Source: Acidimicrobiales bacterium (lineage in GTDB: Bacteria; Actinomycetota; Acidimicrobiia; Acidimicrobiales; Aldehydirespiratoraceae). From it: a DNA stretch of 32,315 nucleotides. The stretch lies in assembly GCA_029247365.1 (NCBI GenBank), contig JAQWLJ010000054.1, positions 1 through 32,315 of the forward strand, written 5' to 3'. Of this stretch, positions 31,618 to 32,315 are shown one piece after another (position 1 is the first letter of the stretch; each line of letters opens with the position of its first letter). The notes beneath the pieces are model-generated. The model did not search any database. It was not told the DNA's origin and worked only from the letters and a program-made list of their open reading frames with translations. Position numbers and translations under genes: made by a program.

Positions 31618-31651
31618 GCCCTGACGGTAACCGTCGAGGGCGTGGATGCGT
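31608..31651. promoter_or_regulatory. 44-bp palindrome over the sulfatase promoter and start
   Basis: A 15-bp outer stem (31608-31622 with 31637-31651) and a 5-bp inner stem (GACGG/CCGTC) surround TAA at 31628-31630, with one unpaired G at 31636. The minus-strand -10 box TACCGT (31624-31629) lies at its centre and the GTG start (31617) in one arm. As DNA it would be an operator for a dimeric regulator; as RNA it would be a hairpin after the upstream gene, which stops at 31662. Confidence 0.6.
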
Positions 31652-31661
31652 GACGACCGAC

Positions 31662-32036
31662 TCAGGCGACGAATCCCTCGAGGGGCGTCGCCTCCGGCAC
31701 CTCCCAGTGGAGGGGCATCTGGGAGAAGTCGAAGAACGGTGATTCGTCGCCGTTGATCGAACTCGGTGCATCGGTATTGGTTGCCTCTTGTGCAAGGCGT
31801 GACGTGCCGAGCACTTCGGCGATCGGCGCATACTCGAGCGAGGTCAGCCCCGGCCCATAGTCGGCGTGGCGGACGTCCAGGTTCCAGAGGTCTTCGGCCT
31901 GGGCTTTCGCCTTGAGCCTCTCGACGATCACCCGATCGGTGTCCGGTAGCTCAGCGACCGGGTCGACGTGCTCGGCGATGAACGACTCGAGTCGCGCTTG
32001 ATAGTCAGCCGAACGAGGAGTCTGGGTCAGATCCAT
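31662..32036 (-). CDS. Lone acyl-CoA dehydrogenase N-terminal-like domain (truncated family member)
   Basis: A 124-residue protein. Residues about 8-85 match the start of FadE-type acyl-CoA dehydrogenases (YQARLESFIAEHVDP, KAKAQAEDLWNLDV, YGPGLTSLEYAPIAEVLG), where full proteins have about 380-400 residues. After about residue 90 the similarity stops and a different tail (FFDFSQMPLHWEVPEATPLE) leads to the stop. Neither the FAD nor the catalytic domain is encoded. It may be a decayed gene with a new end or a stand-alone helical domain with another role. The ATG has a -10 box 8 nt upstream, so it looks expressed. Confidence 0.65.
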   Translation of the reverse strand: MDLTQTPRSADYQARLESFIAEHVDPVAELPDTDRVIVERLKAKAQAEDLWNLDVRHADYGPGLTSLEYAPIAEVLGTSRLAQEATNTDAPSSINGDESPFFDFSQMPLHWEVPEATPLEGFVA

Positions 32037-32044
32037 GGCCGCCG

Positions 32045-32050
32045 ACTGTA
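32045..32050 (-). promoter_or_regulatory. -10 box of the truncated dehydrogenase-like gene (leaderless)
   Basis: TACAGT on the minus strand ends 8 nt before the ATG at 32036. The 150 bp between etfA and this gene hold nothing else that I recognise. Confidence 0.45.
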
Positions 32051-32186
32051 CGACACGATCACGTCAGGGGACCGCGCAGCGCGATGCGCACACGGAGGTT
32101 GGCGGCTCCGGCTCTATGCCCCGATACAACGAGCAGTCGCCACCCGAAGGCAACGGCCGTCGTACAGGCTCTGCATTCGAGAAGCC

Positions 32187-32315
32187 TCAGCTGCGGCGGG
32201 ACTTGACCTCATCAATGATGGCGGGAATCACCTCGTGGAGGTCGCCGATGACGGCCCAGTCGGCCTTGGTCACCATGTTGGCTTCCTTGTCGAGGTTGAT
32301 CGCCAGGATGTGCTT
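32187..32315 (-). CDS. etfA: Electron transfer flavoprotein alpha subunit, C-terminal 42 residues
   Basis: The minus strand from the window edge reads KHILAINLDKEANMV and VIGDLHEVIPAIIDEVKSRR before its stop. This is the end of the EtfA FAD domain (compare the family pattern ILAIN-D-A...IVGDL-VVPAL). EtfA binds FAD and, with EtfB, takes electrons from acyl-CoA dehydrogenases to the quinone pool. The 5' part lies outside the window. It is the natural acceptor for the dehydrogenases encoded here. Confidence 0.9.
   Translation of the reverse strand, partial: KHILAINLDKEANMVTKADWAVIGDLHEVIPAIIDEVKSRRS

Noticed and set aside
1-32315. CRISPR arrays, tRNA or rRNA genes, IS elements
   Set aside because: No regularly spaced repeats, no tRNA T-loop consensus with cloverleaf context, and no transposase or flanking inverted repeats were seen on reading both strands.

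Overview
The window is GC-rich DNA of actinobacterial character. At least 13 genes that head a transcription unit have a TANNNT -10 box only 6-8 nt before the start codon, which implies leaderless mRNAs. The gene content (many acyl-CoA dehydrogenases, SDRs, a P450, B12 mutase, molybdenum enzymes, ETF) suggests a heterotrophic, organic-acid and lipid degrading actinomycete. A marine or soil Acidimicrobiia-like bacterium is my guess, not something shown. No phage, IS element, tRNA, rRNA or CRISPR was seen.

Layout. 1-2.9 kb: a DMT transporter (cut by the window edge) and a DddP-like M24 metalloenzyme, divergent from an unusual ureohydrolase. 2.9-5.7 kb: a membrane-anchored unknown protein, a small unknown protein and an SDR. 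5.8-10.9 kb: a three-subunit xanthine-dehydrogenase-type molybdenum hydroxylase with a MoaD-like sulfur carrier, divergent from a Rid-family protein and an RraA-like aldolase. 11.2-15.7 kb: acyl-CoA dehydrogenase plus limonene-epoxide-hydrolase-like protein, facing a P450 plus second acyl-CoA dehydrogenase, then a hotdog thioesterase. 15.7-19.3 kb: MarR regulator, a near-perfect 22-bp operator and a B12 mutase operon (large subunit, B12 subunit, MeaB GTPase). The mutase residues point to isobutyryl-CoA rather than methylmalonyl-CoA. 19.3-20.8 kb: SDR plus crotonase. 20.9-25.5 kb: NAD-linked formate dehydrogenase. 25.7-28.3 kb: prolyl-tRNA synthetase and an IclR regulator. 28.3-32.3 kb: FAD-linked D-2-hydroxyacid dehydrogenase, a sulfatase/phosphonate monoesterase, a lone acyl-CoA dehydrogenase N-terminal domain and the 3' end of etfA.

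The most notable locus is the formate dehydrogenase. Its catalytic subunit appears broken by a TGA, but the TGA sits at the active-site selenocysteine position and is followed by a bacterial SECIS-like hairpin with a GGUCU loop at the same distance as in E. coli fdhF. The alpha chain is also split and permuted: the Sec/Mo domain is the first gene, a NuoE-NuoF fusion the second, and the Fe-S half that normally forms the N-terminus of alpha is the third. The active-site Lys is therefore on a different polypeptide from the selenocysteine. The leaderless promoter of this operon and that of the IclR gene share a 17-bp element ending in the -10 box, which suggests IclR controls both.

Electrons from the acyl-CoA dehydrogenases would pass to ETF (etfA at the right edge). 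The mutase, dehydrogenases, crotonase, SDRs and thioesterase fit branched-chain or isoprenoid/steroid-like acyl-CoA breakdown, though the substrates are inferred.
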